Of a stretch of 64,000 nucleotides of DNA, positions 32,067-45,207 are shown piece by piece (position 1 is the first letter of the stretch; every line of letters begins with the position of its first letter). The notes beneath the pieces are model-generated. The model made no database searches. It was not told where the DNA came from and saw only the letters and a list, made by a program, of their open reading frames with translations. The translations under genes were made by a program, and so were the position numbers. Where the stretch lies: assembly GCF_002234675.1 (NCBI RefSeq), contig NC_019866.2, forward strand, positions 11,003,261 to 11,067,260, in the 5' to 3' direction. Source of the DNA: Oryzias latipes (lineage: Eukaryota; Chordata; Actinopteri; Beloniformes; Adrianichthyidae).

Positions 32067-35000
32067 TCACTGGCGCCTGACAGCGCAGAGCCCTTGAGGC
32101 TGAGGTGACAGAGTGAAGCCCACCACTGGTGTCAAATCCAGCTCATCCTCTGAAACTCCTGGAGGGGGAGTGAAACTAAAGTGCTGAAGCAGGGAGGTGA
32201 AGAAAAGAAAGATGTCCATTCTGGCCAAACTTTCTCCGAGACACACCCTCCGCCCTGCAGTAAACAAGAGGTTATGCATGATTGTGTGTGCGCAAACAGT
32301 CCAGCCTGTCAGGGTGAATTCTGGCAATAATACCTGCAGAGAAAGGCATGAAGGCGCCTCTTTTGAGGAATTTGCCCTCTTTGTCCAGAAAATGAGAGGG
32401 GTTAAAGGTGCGAGGACTCTCCCATTCACTCTCATCATACAAGACGGAAGTGAGAAGAGGCAAGACAGTGGTTCCCTTCATATAAAAAAAAAGGGATTTG
32501 TCAAGAACAGTACATTTCTTACATTCACAGAGATAAACATCTGTTCTGGTTCTGCCAACAACAGTTTTGAAATGAAAGACTGTGGAAGCTGACCTTTTTG
32601 ATAAAATAGCCCTGAAAGGTGACATCTTTGCTTGTTGTGTGTGGAATGGCCATTGGAGCAATGTTTGCGAGTCTCTGCGATTCATGGATGACGGCATCAG
32701 TGAACGGCAGGTTCTTCCTGTCCTCTATGCGCACCTGGCGACTTCCTACCACCCAGTTCAGCTCTTCCTGGACCCGTTCTGAACAAACATCACATTGAGA
32801 AAGTATGATGTGTTCAGCATTTTCCCATTGAGGCAGGAATTTTTTTTTTTTACCTTGAATATGTGGATATTTTGCCATAAATAGCAGGCACCACTCTATT
32901 GTCGTTGCCGTGGTGTCGGTTCCAGCTGCAAACAAATTCATCACTGTGTAAAGCAGATTATCGTCGTGGTAGTGGGAGCCGTTGACTTCCTGTTGTCACA
33001 AAGACAAAATGAGAAGAAATGGAAGTAAAATGGGTTTTTAGAACCTGAAACTGGAGTCACCTGAGTTTAGTTGCTCACCTTCAGATTTTGCTTCTGGGTC
33101 AGAAACGCATCAACAAAGCATCTGCGTGTGTCAGGATCAAGAGTGTCCTTCAACTCTGCTATGATCTTCTTCATGTCTGTCTTGGCAGCTTCCATATTCT
33201 TCATTAAGGTTTTCCAGTTTTTCAGCCAAGGACCCAGCCAGGGAAACATGTTGTATAACTAAAATATGCATGGTCAATAAATCAAAAAGTCATCATATGT
33301 GCATGTGTTTTCATAACTCTTGATACTTTCTGCCACTCTAACCCTTTTTTTGTCGTCGTACCAAGATAGAAACTGTTCCCGTCAGATAGATGATCTCGTT
33401 GTCTCTGTCCACAATGGCTTGTAACAGAGGGTCTTGGTAATCGAATCTTTTCCCAAACATTAGACCTGATAAAACATTTGATACCGCGTAGCTAATAGTG
33501 TGGGTGTTGTCAAAGGGTTTACCTGTGACGGGAAAAAAAAAATAGATAAGAGCAATTACTTGACAAGAGATTAAAGTTTTGGAAACACCCCAAGACAATT
33601 TAAATCCAATGTGGTCTTTGTTTAGTCACTATTTATCTTGATGAAGGTTAAAATACTCAAATGAAAGTATTCTAATCATACATAACACATATTTAGAAAG
33701 AAATAAACATTTTAGGGAATTTGTGAGCAGTTTGTAAGCTTTGTTCCATGTTTAATCCATGTTTTTCTTAAATAAAAGCTGAAATATGTCAAATAGTATT
33801 TTACCTTGAAGTTTTTCTAATTCTTCAATCAACCAGCGACATTCCTCAATAATATTTTGTTCACTTATCCTTTTGCCCATCCCAAAATCTCTTAGAGTTG
33901 ACAGAGCAAAACGTCTCATTTCATTCCACGATTCTCCATTCGCAAACAAAATACCTGAAAACAAAGTAGTCACATGTTTTAACAGTAATGGAAAAAGGCG
34001 CAATACTTTTTATAAAAAACATCAGCTTACCATGTTCCTTGTTAAAATCATAAAATATTGGAGTGACTTCTCTGTTTCCAAACTCTTTTGCTTGATTTAC
34101 TAGAGCCTGTTTGACTGTCCGGTAACCCGCCAGGACCACCACCTTCTTAGGGCCAAAATTGACCACGAAGACGGGTCCATACTTTTTTGACAACTACAAA
34201 TAATTTGGTTTTAGGTCAGAATATTAATGCAGCTGTTAAAAATAAAGCAATAAAGCAAGACTTTAAACTGTTCGGAGCCTGTCAGATGACATGGTACAAA
34301 ATAAAAAAACCATTCCGGGATTTTTAAAGAAATTGGTATATTCTTCAGTCGAACACGTATTTAGCTACAAACAAAAAAGATTTCAGACTTTTACAAACTT
34401 CTCTCTTTCTGTGGAGTAATAGTCCCTGTGTTTTATCAGAATAAGACACCTGTCCACAACTTCAAACAGTAATCGGTAACCAGCTGTCAGTATTACCATT
34501 ATTATTGGTATTTTGGTTTCCTTTTAACAACTGAAACAAACAATTAATAGTAAAGATTTTTTTAAATTCTTTTTCAGTCTACTTATATATGTCTCTGTTA
34601 AAAGGGCACCTTATGGGTTGTATTTTTTTATATTTTTGTGATGTGAATTAAGCAAAAAGAAATGCATTTCCATTGAAAATGTGTTTTTTTCCCAGTTTAT
34701 TTATTTATTTGTTTATTTATTTATTTTTGTCACTGCTGTCAAAGATTTCTTTCTTGAACAAAATTTAAAGATGAAAAGACATATCCTAGGCTATTTTAAT
34801 TTTTTTCTGCTTTAAAACAAAAAAAAAAATCAAATAAGCAGAACCATTTTTTTTCCAAGTAAACTTAAATAGGCTTCCAAAAACTACACTTTGCACGTTT
34901 TAACTGTGTTTTTGTAGCGTGTCATCATCAGGGCTGTGCAGAAAAACAATGCAGACAGTAAGGTTTAGGTCAACAAATACGTTACGTCAAAAAGACTTTG

Positions 35001-35183
35001 GTCGAGCCTCTTCAGATCCACCTGAAACAGGTTCCCGAGCAATGGCAGAGGTCTGGGTCCCGGAGGCTCCCTCCAGTTAAAGAAGCTTAACTGAAAATAA
35101 AGAAATAAGAGGACCAAGACACCAACAATCACCCACATCAGGGAGACTGACGCGGGCATAAAGCGAAAAATGTACTGAATCAT
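32067..35183 (-). CDS. Cytochrome P450, CYP2K-like (downstream copy), complete
   Basis: Nine exons: 35183-34986, 34193-34031, 33954-33805, 33522-33362, 33258-33079, 32989-32854, 32778-32594, 32475-32334 and 32254-32067. The total is 1,503 nt, 500 residues. An N-terminal membrane anchor ([18 protein letters not shown]) precedes the proline hinge [12 protein letters not shown]. The I-helix oxygen-activation motif is AGTDTT (306-311), the K-helix ExxR is ESQR (362-365) and the heme loop is [11 protein letters not shown] with Cys443. It is an ER monooxygenase that would take electrons from POR; CYP2K enzymes oxidise fatty acids and xenobiotics. The phrases [15 protein letters not shown] and [16 protein letters not shown] are CYP2K-like. 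Exon 6 is 136 nt against 142 in its neighbour. No lesion is seen. Confidence 0.9.
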
Positions 35184-38100
35184 CTTCCAGCAAACGCGAT
35201 GGGAAGTGTCCTGCAGTGAAGGACGCAGCCTGTCTGTCTTTAGCAGCTGAAAGCCTCTGTGGAATAACAGAAAGTGGTGTTTTTGTACTGTAACTCCCGG
35301 AACTTTCCATTTCCTCCAGCTATTTTCCTCAATTCAAAAATGGCGTACGTGACACAATGTTTTGTTTGTTTACCATCTGTTCGTGTTTATCTTGTTATTT
35401 GTCCGAAACGCAAAAGTTGACCCGACCTGAACAAAATTTTTAAAGGAAAAAGTCAATTGGAAAAAGTGTCATATGGGCGAAGTCCGGAAGTCTGACCAAG
35501 GCCGGATAGAGACATGGGTTAGGGGGGGACACTGCCCCTCTAGAGGCTGTGACTGTCCCCCAAATGTGAAGTCACACAACAGTCCAAAATTAACAAAGGA
35601 ATACAAATTACAACAATTAAATAAAAAATAACCAAATCAAATAAACCTTTTAGCATGTGCAGATTGCCATTCATTAGCAATTATCTCTAAAATTATAAAA
35701 TACATTGTATAAAAACCAGGTCAACATAAATGAATGGAATAAATAAATAACTACTGTTTAATGCAAAATTTAATATACAAACCAACCTACGTAGTTAAAA
35801 AAAATAGGGCCCAAAAACACGAAATGTTCCAGTTTATTATAATTTTTGATTTTCAATTGTTTACACTCAGTTTGCAGAATTCTCTGATTGTTAATTTGAA
35901 AAATGACACACTTCTAGTATATTTGTGAAAAGGTTATTATTTTCTATTTAGCCAACACAGTCCTCACTGATCAGACACTATTGCTGGCAGTTTCACACTG
36001 CTGTGATCAATAAAAAAAACACTTCTGTAAAGAAACGTATTTTAGATAATAGAATGTTCTAGATTTTCGACCAGAACTTATGTAAAGGAGAATTTAGATG
36101 AAGAAAAAAAAACAGTGGCAAACCCACAATATTCTTCCTGATTAGTTTGAAATGTAGAGAGAATGTACACAAAAAGGTCTACTGCACTGCACAAAACAGT
36201 TGCTGCAGGACTGAATATTTCAAGTTTTGATGTCAGTACTTACAGTAATTCTTACCATAATCAGTTACAGTAATCAACCAACAATAAATTTAATAAAACA
36301 AATAGGGTCTGTAGATGAATAAAAATGTTGCAAGGACTTCTTTAGTCAAATTGGTCCTCGTCTTCTTTGTTCAGTTTCTATAAACTTTTACTCCTCTCTA
36401 CCTGGGCCTCCTCTTCTACCTCCTCTACCTGGTTCATGTCTCCTCATTCTCATTCTTTTTCTTCCAGCTCCTTTCATTTTTGTCAAAAACAGCTTAAACC
36501 ACCTGCTGCCTTTTAAACACAACTTCCACACCTGTTGGATGTGATCATCCAGTTCATTCGTTAGTAAGGGTCAATGGCAATCCGGTTCTTTGCACCTCAC
36601 AATCCTTCTCTGTATCTAATGTGTGAAAATGTGGAGTTTTACAAATGACTAGGAGTAATATTTTGCTAAAAGGATGAAGCAGACTTTTTTGTCCAATATT
36701 GTGAAAATCTGCTGAAACGTTTTACTCACTGAAGTAGAATTTTGAAAATTGTGTGGACATTTTTATTTTAGTGTGTAAAAAAGAAGAAAAACTACGTTCA
36801 GCATTTTGAAAAGATTTTTTGCCACTAGATGTCGCTGTAGTTTGTTTTTTTAAGACAGGGAGAGCAAATATCATAAATCTGACATTTCAAAAATGTAAAT
36901 ATATAAGATTAAAGGATTTCAGGCTAATTTCCATATTGGTCCCTATTGGTTGATGGTTCCTCTGTAAAAAGTCAACAAAGAAGAACTGAGAACAGACAAA
37001 AGTAAATACAGAACAACGCAGATGGGTAATAGACAAGCACAAGAGTAAATCCAATAAACAGAAGCATCAACTAAGGAAAAAGTAGACAAAGAACAAGAAA
37101 AATGAATAGATGACAGATGTGACAGGTGTTTCAAGCATTCCACAAGATCAAATATCTTTGTGAACAATTGTTCCAAATGATTCTATTTCCCGATCGTTTC
37201 AATTTCTGCCATCTTTAATGTTTATTTTGATGCAACAATTCCTGAAAGCTTCCATTTATTTCTCTGGTAATCTGGGATCACCAAAGAAGCACAGCTGGCT
37301 GTGCCCCTTCTGGAGCAGATGTGGTTTGGGGAAGCTGGTTGCGAGTCAGAAACCTTGAAAGGATAAGGTGAGAAAAGAAATAGGAGAGGTACAAGTCTGC
37401 AGAGTTTACTGTTTTCCCTTTTTTTTGAAGTTTTATGCTGTTACCTCCTGCTGCCTCAAGAGGGCCAGAAGAGGCCAGATGCATGTTTTTATGGTTGAAT
37501 CATGCATTTCTTTATCCTCAGAACCTGCAGCAGTTTCTGAAGCTCCAGCCTTGTGTTCCTCCCCACTGTTCACATCTTTAGGCATCTAGAGTTTCCTCAG
37601 ATGGTCCCCCATAATTTAGGAAAAAGACAGCAGGAGATCACAAGAGAACACATCAGAGGGAACATAAATAGTGGCTGATAAAAAAAACTGAAACACAAAT
37701 ACACCGATTATCTGACAACCCTGGGAAACTTGGGTAGATGGCACCTCCCTCTGTTGACCGGCTGGTGTATATAAAGGCTTTGCTGCCCGGATTTTTATTT
37801 TGGATTAGGCCAACACAGCTCCAGGAGCAGAAGCTCATCCACACCTGCAGTAACCAGCTTTGTCTCCATCGCTAACTCAGAACAGTTATTAACTAAACCC
37901 TGTGCAAAAATATGAAAGTGTGCACACTACAAATGTAAAAAAGACCCAACACATATATATTTGACCTCAAAAAAATGTGTGGATTCATTTAAAAATGGTA
38001 AATAAAGAGTCTGAAATTATAAATACATTAAGCAGTACATGGGGGGGGGGGGGGTTACCACATCCATACAAACACTTTAAAAATGGAATCTTAAGAAAGT

Positions 38101-38706
38101 CAAAAAAAAACAAACCCCACCTGAAATCCTCGTTTCAAGAAAACATGTCAGTCATGGTATTAAGCTGCTGCCACGCCCTCTTGTCAGCGCTTTCTCTGAA
38201 CAAGTCTAAACCTGATCTTGCATCCATTTAAACCGATCAACAAAACGACAAAGCAGCTTTTCTTCTTGTAGGTCCCAATCTTCTTTAATTTCCTGATAAC
38301 AATGACACATTTATCTCACGAGGACAGAATGTACTGAAAACAGAAATCTGGAAGGGGAAAACATCATGAGGGGAAAAAAAAGACCAAATCAATGTTTCCA
38401 CATTTTGCACATTTATTTTGAATAGTAGTAATTAACAAAATCAAAATCAATGTTTCAATCTGCTCACTTCTTTTCCAGTTTAATGGTAACTTCAGTTGCA
38501 AGATTTGAGAAAGTCACACAACAGCTTTTTATTGTTATTTTATTCTGTGATTATAAAAGCTAATATTAGTCTGGTATATAATATTCAAAAAAATAAATGC
38601 ATAAAGATAAAAAGTAGTAAATAAACTTTCTGACTGCCCCACATGTTTGCAAGCACAAAAATCATGAACTAATGGAAATTAATAAGCTTTCTTTCACTGT
38701 TTTTTT
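35184..38706. other. Spacer between the two CYP2K genes
   Basis: No coding exon is recognisable on either strand. Around 36360-36480 the minus strand is Arg/Gly-rich (a GRGGRRGGPG-like frame), perhaps a transposon scrap. A 13-base G run lies at 38041-38053. An isolated TATA box at 37768-37776 is listed separately. The rest is AT-rich. The 5' UTR of the downstream CYP gene lies somewhere in 35184-35400. Confidence 0.45.
37768..37776 (+). promoter_or_regulatory. Orphan TATA box
   Basis: TATATAAAG followed by GGC, in a locally GC-richer setting ('ctgttgaccggctggtg' upstream, 'ctttgctgcccgg' downstream). No coding exon follows on the + strand, so there is no gene to attach it to. Confidence 0.3.
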
Positions 38707-38712
38707 TTTATT
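38707..38712 (-). other. Likely polyadenylation signal of the second CYP2K gene
   Basis: TTTATT on the + strand (AATAAA on the minus strand), about 60 nt past the stop at 38772. Confidence 0.45.
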
Positions 38713-38771
38713 CCTCTTGGAAAGAATTTTTATACACTGCTACAGATGGTACATGGCCAAACAACAGAACT

Positions 38772-41700
38772 TCACTGCAGACTGACAGCACACAGTTCAT
38801 GGGATGAAGGAGCAAGGACGAAGCCCATCGCTGGGGTCAGGTCCAGCTCTTCCTCCGAAACACCAGGCGGAGGGGTGAAATGAAAACGCTGAAGGAGGGA
38901 GGTAAAAAAGAGAAAGAGCTCCATCTTGGCCAGGCTCTCTCCGAGACACGCCCTGCGTCCTGGAAGAACAAAATGTTTCAGACGTTTTTAATCAAGGCGT
39001 GTCCTGACAGATGGAAGTCACCCAGAACACTTTTCAGTACAGAAAGCTGGTAAAGTCAAGGTACCTGCAGAAAATGGCATGAAGGCATCTCTCTTAACAA
39101 ATTTACCCTCCTTGCTAAGGAAATGATGAGGATTGAAAGTATGAGGGCTCTCCCATTCGTTCTCATCATTAAGGACAGAAGCAAGAAGAGGAATCACAGT
39201 AGTTCCCTGCCAAAAAAAACCATGACAATACTTAATGACTGACCTTTTTATGTTGTATTTAAAATTTCAAAAAAAGGACTTTACCTTTTGGATGAGGTAT
39301 CCATGAAAGGTGACATCTCTGTTGGTTTTGTGGGGAATAGACATGGGGATGATGTTTGCCACTCTCTGTATTTCGTGGATGACGGCGTCGGCGTACGGGA
39401 GGTTTTTCCGGTCATCTACCCGCACCTGACGGCCTCCTAACACCTTAGCCAGCTCCTCGTGGACCTTGTCTGCAAAAAAGAAGCACAAAAAAAATCTTTA
39501 TAAATTGTGCCTCCTCAGCAACTCTGCACATTAAAGATGAGCTTTTTGACCAAGTACTGTCAAACTTTAAGGTTGAATGCAAAGGTAACAGGCATTTCCT
39601 GGTGAATCCCTTCTATAGGGTTTGACTCAGTGACCTGAGTGGGCTCATCAAGACTGATTCGACTGAAAAAGACCCTCCCAAGTTGATAGGTGTCTCTTTT
39701 CCTACAAAATTCTATTTCGATTGAGGAGTTTCTCGAAAGAACGCTTCGTGTAACAGTGCATACATTTGGAGAACATTTGAACAAAAGTTCTGTAAGTGAG
39801 CAAAAGATCATTATTTTGAGGATTTCTTGTTTATCTTCTGACCCCTTACCCTGAATGTGAGGGTATTTGGCCATCAACAGCAAACCCCATCTCAGTGTTG
39901 TAGCTGTGGTGTCTGTTCCTGCAGCAAACAGGTTGCTCACTGAAAATACCAGGTTCTGCTCAGTAAAATGGCTTTCCTTGACACAAGAATCCTACGACAG
40001 GAAACACAAAACCAATATGAAACCCACGTTTAACAATGCCGTTCCTGTAAAGCTGGAACATGATAGGAGCCCACCTCTTCTTTCTGCTTCTTGATTAAAA
40101 AGCAGTCCACAAATCCCCTGCAGACTGAAGGGTTCAGTGTCTCTTTCAAATGCTTAACTAAATCTTTCACATCTTTGACAGTCATCTCCACATTATTTAA
40201 TATTATTTTTCTGTTTTTTATCCATCTGAACCACCTGGGAAACATGTTGTAAAGCTACAAAAAGAAAAAAAGGGAAATAATTAAAAACAATCATTTAAAA
40301 TGAACGCAAGAGGTCCTTTTTTCAAGGAATAAAAACCCTTTTTTATTAGAAAAAATGTTTTTTTATATATTTTTTCAAACCTATCTAATTGTAATTTACA
40401 CGATCATGCTTTGCAAACAGTAAGCTCTAAATTATATATGAGTTGAGGTTTGGGAACTCACATGAGTGAGAGGGTGTCCATTAATCCGTATCGTCTCGTT
40501 GGCTCGACTCACCAGATTCCTGAATCTGGGATCATCATAGTCAAATCTGCTTCCATACACAATAGAAGAGATGATGTTCGATGTTGCATAATTTAGTGGA
40601 CAAGTCAAGTCAACTGGGTTCCCTGTAAAGGTGAGGTAAAAAATTACCAGAAAGAAGAAGAATATAATTTATTTGAAAGGTTGCAAACTATTCATGGTTT
40701 TAAAAACATCAGGGTTTTATTAGTTAAAAGATTTGGCACCGTTTATATTTTTGATGAAGTCAGGTCCACACTTCCTACCTTGATGTTTTTCCAGCCCTTG
40801 AATAAGATAGTCACACTCCTCCAAGATCTTTTCCTCTGCAATTCTTTTGCCCATCCCAAAGTCTCTGAGAGTGGTGAGAGCAAAACGTCTCAATTCTTTC
40901 CACGACTCTCCATTTGCAAACAGAATTCCTTTAAAAAAAAAAAAGGGAGGAGGTACAGTAGGAATGAAATTTTAGCTAACAATATGTGTGTGTTCAAAGA
41001 GATCAAATAAAATAGTATAATATTATGCAATAATCTTTATATTATTGTGTCCTGGTTTGATGTTTTTTCAGTAGTTTATTGGGAGAATGAGTCTATAAAA
41101 ACTGAAAATAGCTGAAATTTCTAGGAAAATGCTCAGAAAATCCTGTATTATTTACTTTTGCTATTAAACTAATTATGACACCAAATCTCTCAAGGCTGGA
41201 TTAAAGAGGAAAAATCTTAAAGTTGATTACATTTCTGGCCAATGGTTTTCAGGTTACAGCTTTCAAGGGAAAAATCTGAAAAAAGTGCTGCCAAAATATA
41301 TCATTCATGCATCTGTTTTTTCTTATGAGGATCTATGTTTGCTCATAGTTTTAAAAAGCATCATACCATGACCCTTGTTCATATCTTGGAACATGGGGGT
41401 AATGTCCCGATCTCCAAATTCTTCTGCATTGTTGACCAAAGCTTCTTTGACAGTCTTGTACCCGGCAAGAACCACCACTTTCTGGATTCCAAAGTAGACC
41501 GTAAAGACGGGTCCATATGACTTGGAAAGCTGTGGAGATGCGACATAAAAAAGAAAAGGAAAAAAAGGAAAAAACTAGCTTAACAATAAAATGCTTAAGA
41601 TATTTGCCTGTTTTTTTGTGTTTTTTTTGGATAAGGTCAGACTGACCTCACAGAGGGCTTTGTGGGGTCTTCTGGGATCAAGCTGTAGCAGGTTTCCAAG

Positions 41701-41844
41701 GAGAGGCAGGGGCCTGGGTCCTGGAGGATCTTTGCCCAAGTCTCTGGAGGTAGAACCAGCAGATGCCAGATAGAGGACAAGCAGGAGGAAAACAGCTCCA
41801 ATCACTGTGGTGGGACTGGAAACCAGGGGCATCAGTAGATCCAT
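38772..41844 (-). CDS. Cytochrome P450, CYP2K-like (upstream copy), complete
   Basis: Nine exons: 41844-41647, 41529-41367, 40928-40779, 40622-40462, 40254-40075, 39991-39850, 39469-39285, 39206-39065 and 38959-38772. The total is 1,509 nt, 502 residues. Exon lengths (198, 163, 150, 161, 180, 142, 185, 142, 188) match its neighbour exactly except exon 6, as expected of a tandem duplicate. Anchor: [17 protein letters not shown]; hinge [13 protein letters not shown]-helix AGTDTT (308-313), ExxR EIQR (364-367), heme loop [11 protein letters not shown] with Cys445. It is an ER monooxygenase. The start ATG is the first in the exon, with a TATA box about 60 bp upstream. Substrate cannot be told; N-terminal and exon 5 residues differ a good deal from the neighbour, suggesting separate specificities. 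Confidence 0.9.
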
Positions 41845-41904
41845 CACTGTGGTTGACTGTTTTCAAGTCTCAGTTAAACAGTTACTTCAGCTGCTGCTTG
41901 TCCT

Positions 41905-41914
41905 CCTATATAAG
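41905..41914 (-). promoter_or_regulatory. TATA box of the upstream CYP2K gene
   Basis: CTTATATAGG on the minus strand lies about 60-70 bp upstream of the ATG at 41844. That spacing would give a 5' UTR of some 35 nt. A TATA-driven promoter fits a tissue-specific, inducible P450. Confidence 0.6.
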
Positions 41915-41919
41915 AACTT

Positions 41920-43400
41920 TCTCACCACCTATAGGTTACCCTTACTTAACCCGCCCCTCAACCTTTGTGCACTCGCTGCTGTTTACATGTAAAGAAATGG
42001 AACACAGTGACACAGTTTGCAGTTTGGCAGAAATCAGTATCAATTACCCCATCTGTTCCAGAAAGTACAGTACACATACTTTTGATGTCTTTTGACATCT
42101 TTATAAATATAGTAGATTATAGTAAAAAAAACAAAAACAAATGAACATTTTAGACATTGTATTTGTCGCTCTAAAATTGCAGAATAATGTTGGACTTTAA
42201 CTGTAAAAATCAAACAGACGGTAAGTGCAACTGTAACAAGAAGTTAATAATTATTTAAAGCAATGCTATCAAGTGTTTTTGTAGAAAAAAAATTAACCGT
42301 TTCCTGAATGTTCTGAACAACTGATTCTGTTTTAAATGTAATGAAAAAATCTGAATAAGACATGTTTAATGATGTCTGTAAAACCAGTCTGCAAAAAGTG
42401 AATAAGATGTCTGTTAACTATGAGAGATTTCAACTTATTACAGTCCCCTTTACATTATATTTATATTGCTGTGTTGTTGTTGTTTTTTTTTACTAATTTC
42501 TATTCCTCTATCTACTGTAAGTGTTGCCAGCTAAACTTTAAAGATGGAATACTGGAAAATATTTTCAGGATTTCTTTTAAACCATCAGTTTGCTGCTGAA
42601 GTTAACAGAAAAAACTTTCAAGTGTAGCATTGTTTAAAGCTTTTTTTTGTGTGTGCTTTCATCTTTTATATTTTTTTGATTCTGATTACCTGTACTAAAT
42701 AACCAGAACAATGATAATTCTTAAATAAATTACTTTAAAAATGGCAACCTTTTAAACATAACATATTAATTAAATAGTAAGAACTGTGGTTTGATCAAAA
42801 CAAAAGTACAAAACAAGAAAAGCATGTACTTTATTTCAAATAAGAGAAACATTGGATAATAGTAAAGGTTATTTTTTGTAAACAAAAGAAAATTGACATG
42901 TTTTTACATTAAAATGTAAGCTACCTATAAAGTTTTACCACAAAATTCAAGCTCAAACTCCAATTGTTTTCTTTTTACAGACCGAGACAACAATTCCCAT
43001 TATTAGGGGACAGAACCCGTTTGACTGGTGTATTAAAGTACTTCCTTTTACCCAATTACAGCTCACAAGATTGTGTGGCTTTAACTTTGGATATCTATAT
43101 TACATTACAATTATTACTTTTTTTTAAACTAGTAAACACCTTGCATTTGTTCTTCTTTAATTCTCTCTTAGTGTGATTGAGCATTATGTCAAGAGGGAAA
43201 AGTCATTTGGGTCGGCGTGAAAAGCAAAGCTTTACAGATTTGTCTTTAAAAAATAGTTTTATTTCAAGAGGATTTTGAGTGAAATTATTTAATGCATCAT
43301 ATTTAAATGATAGTAAATTCCTTTAGCTAGGAATCCATATCAAAAGTTGAAAGGAAAATTAAATGTTTGTTTGTGGTCGGCTACAGATTTGCAAAAAGAC
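41920..43400. other. Spacer between the CYP2K cluster and abca3
   Basis: AT-rich DNA without recognisable exons, repeats or RNA genes. The short frames (for example 42964-43176) have no features. Confidence 0.5.
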
Positions 43401-43407
43401 CCAAACA

Positions 43408-43487
43408 TACAGTACAGACCAAAAGTGTGGACACACCTTCCCATTCACTTGAATGAGAAGGTGTCCAAACTTTTGGTCTGTACTGTA
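43408..43487. mobile_element. Palindromic Tc1-type miniature element
   Basis: The element is almost nothing but two terminal repeats. TACAGTACAGACCAAAAG and 'tggacacaccttcccattca' on the left mirror 'tgaatgagaaggtgtccaaa' and CTTTTGGTCTGTACTGTA on the right, with about two bases between. It begins and ends in TA, the Tc1/mariner target. Only a few mismatches separate the arms, so the copy is young. It lies just past the presumed abca3 transcript end. Confidence 0.85.
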
Positions 43488-43509
43488 AATGATCAAAATG
43501 TCCCAAAAA

Positions 43510-45207
43510 ACAACTTCAAACTTTTTTTTTATTTGTCATTTTTGCTTTGATTTAATTTAAAAAGAACAGCAGTACAGACAGATTTGACAGGGTCAGCTCC
43601 ATGGTACAGTATGTGATTACAGTCTTTAAAATTCCCTTTTTAAATATAACAAAAACCACATGTCAGTGAGTTGTAATCGACACTCATCAGCAGTGCAAAT
43701 CTTTACATTTTCTTTTTATGCTTTGCACTTCTTTCAAGTCTTATGTATATGAGCTGTAGGCTGTGCAAATATATAAACCAATATCATAAAAAGTACAAAG
43801 TAAGAGCTTCAATCTTGTGAGGACAAACATCATCTCTGCAGTGAGAGGATTATGTTCTCATCTGGTGGCCTGAAGGAAGCACTGTAAAATCATAAAAAGC
43901 AGTAATAAAATTTGGCTTTTTTTGCATTATGACAGAATACATTCATCTGTTTTTTTGAACTCTTCAGAGATGGAATGCTATTTACACACAAAACTAAGTG
44001 ATTGCTCCCAGATTGCAACAAGAATTCTTCTGAAAAGCAGGTTTGAAGAGACGTACCTACAATCAGCAAGTGAAGTAATAATTCTCCAATAATTGTCAGT
44101 ACATAGAACTTTTTTCACACAAAACACACCATTTTTTACAAGCTCTTTTTATGTATGAGGCATGGATGAATGTAAATAAGGCTATTTTGGAATGAAAACA
44201 GGCTGTGTTAAACACTCTAAGGAAGCAACTAAAGCCAAAGATGCTGTGAGATTTGATCATTTTCAGTGTCTTGGATTTGTTAGGGTCTCTAGTAAAAACA
44301 AAATAAAGTTTGAAAAATTTCCAGCAAAAAGGAGAAAAACTTCTAAAACAAAAACGAAAAAAATCATTTCATCTGACATCCACGTTGTTAAAAACCTGTT
44401 TAGCAGCAGCTTTTTGAAAAACTTCTTGAACTCATGAAAACAGAAACACGAGAAGCACTAACTACTTGGAATGGACTTAATTTTCTCAAAGAATGAACTC
44501 TCAGTAAGGACGGTGTTTTTTTGCAGCCCCTCCCTCCCCCATTATCATGCTCTTTATCAGCTTGTTAAAGCATGCATTCATCAACAATCTGTATTTAAAA
44601 AATAAAATAAAATAACGGTATTACATTAAGGAAAAGGTTTTAGTACCATGAAAGTGTCATTATTTACATGTGGAAACATTAAAAGGCTTAAGGATAACCA
44701 GTCCTTAAAGAAAAGCATTAAAAAAAATGTTAGATAAGGCTCAAAGGTGTTTAACAATTTCACAAATATCATATTGAGTCGCTCCTATTTCTCCGATGCA
44801 TCACGAAAGCAAAATAAAAATTCTTAAAAAGTGAAGAAATTGATGAAAAGTCATAAATAATCAAAACAAATACATATATCATGCACACACACTAAAAATG
44901 ACCCTGTTTGTCAGAGTTCAGTGTAGTGGTATAGTGACATCCTAATCTTGAACTTCATTACTTGGTGTAATCAACACCTCACAGGCGATGATCATAACAA
45001 AAACTGCATTTACAAAATGACAACATCAAATAAAAATGCACAAGGAAGATGCGGTAAAACATATTCAAGATGTTTGAGTGTGTTCAGGGTAAAAAAAACA
45101 AAAAACGGCTCCTCCAGCCTCCGTTCACACCAAAAAGAGTCCTTTTGGTGAGCTTTTACCTACAGGGCTGGTGAAAAGGGAAAAGAGAAGGGGAATCCTC
45201 CATCTAC
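43510..45207 (-). other. abca3 3' untranslated region
   Basis: The first AATAAA on the minus strand past the abca3 stop is at 43533-43528 (TTTATT on +), which would give a 3' UTR of about 1.7 kb. No other gene is visible on either strand in this stretch; short + strand frames are chance. The boundary is inferred from the signal only. Confidence 0.45.
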
